Below the pieces are notes generated by a model. It saw only the letters and a program-made list of their open reading frames with translations, did not search any database and had not been told where the DNA came from. Position numbers and translations under genes: made by a program. From NCBI GenBank assembly GCA_018136815.1, contig CM030940.1, forward strand, positions 3,342,601 through 3,406,600: 64,000 nt of DNA, in the 5' to 3' direction. This document shows, piece after piece, positions 62,743 through 64,000 of the stretch. Source of the stretch: Isochrysis galbana (Eukaryota; Haptophyta; Isochrysidales; Isochrysidaceae). Within the stretch, counting starts at the first letter, position 1; each line of letters starts with the position of its first letter.

Positions 62743-64000
62743 TGTCGCATTCATCCTAGATGATGCGATTTCCAGGCTCTTATTTCCAGGTCCTTCGCCG
62801 TGCGGCCACACGGTGAAGCTCAGGTACTTCTAGGTTGGTAGGGTTCGTCCCTAGCGATCTAGAATTCGAGTTCTCGTTTCGTTCCTTCTAGCCTGTCTGT
62901 CAGGTCTAGATTCCAGGTTTCCTCCTTTCGGGTAATCTTGACCCAAAGGAGCCAGGTCGCCTGTCACTCGCTGCGCGCTTGTCTCAGGCTCTCGGGTTAC
63001 CTTGTGAAGGCTTGTTTAGCTTCTTGCAAGGCTTGTTGTTTCTTGTTGAGTTCCGGTTCTTGCTTGGGACTTGCTCACTTTCACTTTCGTTGTCGTTGTC
63101 GTCCAGGCCTGTTCTTCGTAGGTTCCGCTTGGCTTGGTTAGGGTTTCGTTGCCTTCCGGCGTTTGGCGTTCGTCTTGGCGTTCGGAAACTTCCTCTCACA
63201 TTCCCTAGGTCCGCTACCCTTGGCTTGTAGGTCCTTGCTTCTTTCTTCTCGGTCAAGGTTTTGGCGAGCGAGTCGGTTGCTCTAGCCGCTCGAGATTTGA
63301 GGTTTAATTTGCCATCTCCCCTTGGAGATCGGTGTAGGTTCGCTTCCTAGGTGAGGGAATCTTTCCCCTTGATGCAAGTTACATGCAAGCCCTTGGCCCC
63401 TTTGGTGTTTCTTCCCCTTGGTTGCTACTCAGGGTTGTTCGTTAGAAGCGTCTAGAAGGTTCACGCTCAACGGCAAGATTTCCTCTGTCGTGAAGACATC
63501 TCGTTGCGATCTGTATCCAAAGTGATCGCCGTGGTCGCGCGACATGACGCTCCCCTTCGGACTCTCCGCTACGTGGGAAGTTACAACGGAGACACGCTCC
63601 GGCCGTCGCTGCGGAGTCTCTCTCTCTCTCGCTCTCTCTCTCCGTCTCTCGCGACGTGTTTGAGTTATCGGTGATTTGGGGTCGCGGTTGCTTGATAATT
63701 TGCTTGGTTTGGGTGAATGATTCCGGTGTGTTCGTGAGTCGGTGTATCCTGTTGTTCTCGGCTCCGTTGTCCGTCGTTGTTCGCTGCGTCGCTGCACTCA
63801 AGCAGCCTAGGCTCCCTCCCTGAGGGAAGAGTTCTTTGTAGGTCTAACAATCTCTTAAAACCCAACACACTAGGGCCGCTAGGAGCGCCTCGCCGCCCCA
63901 CAGCCCTTCGTTCGCCGTTCGTTCCCCTCCAGACACCCAAATGGGGTTGCCCGACCCAGTCCAGAATTTCATTCACCCGACTCCCGGTGGGGAGGAGGGC
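62743..64000. other. no recognised gene; possible retroelement leader
   Basis: The stretch is rich in ggtt/cttg motifs with an interrupted (TC)n tract at about 63617-63652. A short frame opens near 63943 (MGLPDPVQNFIHPTPGGEEG) and runs off the window end. It could be the start of a gene or of a gag-like frame, but nothing decides this within the window. Confidence 0.35.

Overview
The window reads as nuclear DNA of a unicellular, plastid-bearing eukaryotic alga, most likely a haptophyte or a related red-lineage alga. The support is a GC-rich sequence, scattered single genes on both strands with no operons, GT-AG introns that keep frame exactly, a lumen-targeted plastid protein, a CpcT/CpeT-type protein, a giant SPPPP wall protein, and many transposons and repeats. 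The exact lineage is inferred; a pelagophyte or cryptophyte cannot be excluded.

From left to right: a small thylakoid-lumen-type protein (1.5-1.9 kb, minus) diverges from a PH-RING protein (2.3-3.1 kb, plus). A degraded, intron-bearing transposase-like gene lies at 4.4-7.0 kb. A complete 2.05-kb non-coding DNA transposon follows (7.2-9.3 kb), then a small fossil that may come from a Polinton-like element. The Dbp4/DDX10 RNA helicase gene (10.5-13.2 kb, minus, one intron) is next. Then come a hAT transposase tail split by a MITE (15-16 kb), a cluster of palindromic AAAAACA/TGTTTTT repeats, a large diacylglycerol-lipase-like protein that lacks its nucleophile (17.4-20.3 kb), hairpin-bearing tandem repeats (22 kb), a LINE 5' fragment (23-24 kb), and a coiled-coil protein of unknown function (24.8-25.9 kb).

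The middle holds a third, truncated copy of the 2-kb transposon, an orphan cytochrome b561 exon (28 kb), an Arc1p/AIMP1-like tRNA-binding protein (29-30.2 kb), a hAT remnant, LTR-retroelement fossils (32-33 kb), a CPA-type cation/proton antiporter (34-35.8 kb), a GNAT fragment between two repeats (36.6-36.9 kb), a longer LINE with an intact APE-type endonuclease region but no reverse transcriptase (37.9-41 kb), and a CpcT/CpeT-family protein (41.3-42.2 kb).

The right third has the second complete copy of the 2-kb transposon (43.1-45.2 kb), a near-perfect 114-bp inverted repeat (47.4-47.7 kb), and a 9.2-kb gene built of roughly 500 copies of a 15-bp SPPPP-coding unit, with a signal peptide, a glycosylated non-repeat domain, a membrane segment and a Cys-rich tail (48.3-57.5 kb). 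A hypothetical gene (60-61 kb), a tandemly duplicated segment, a TATTAAT-rich patch, a tRNA-like Pol III unit and another 374-bp repeat close the window.

The host genes cover unrelated housekeeping roles: rRNA processing, tRNA delivery, ion exchange, plastid and cell surface. They do not form a pathway. The most notable items are the nucleophile-less lipase, the SPPPP gene open in all six frames, the transposon with 9-bp target duplications, and the GNAT fragment wedged between repeats.
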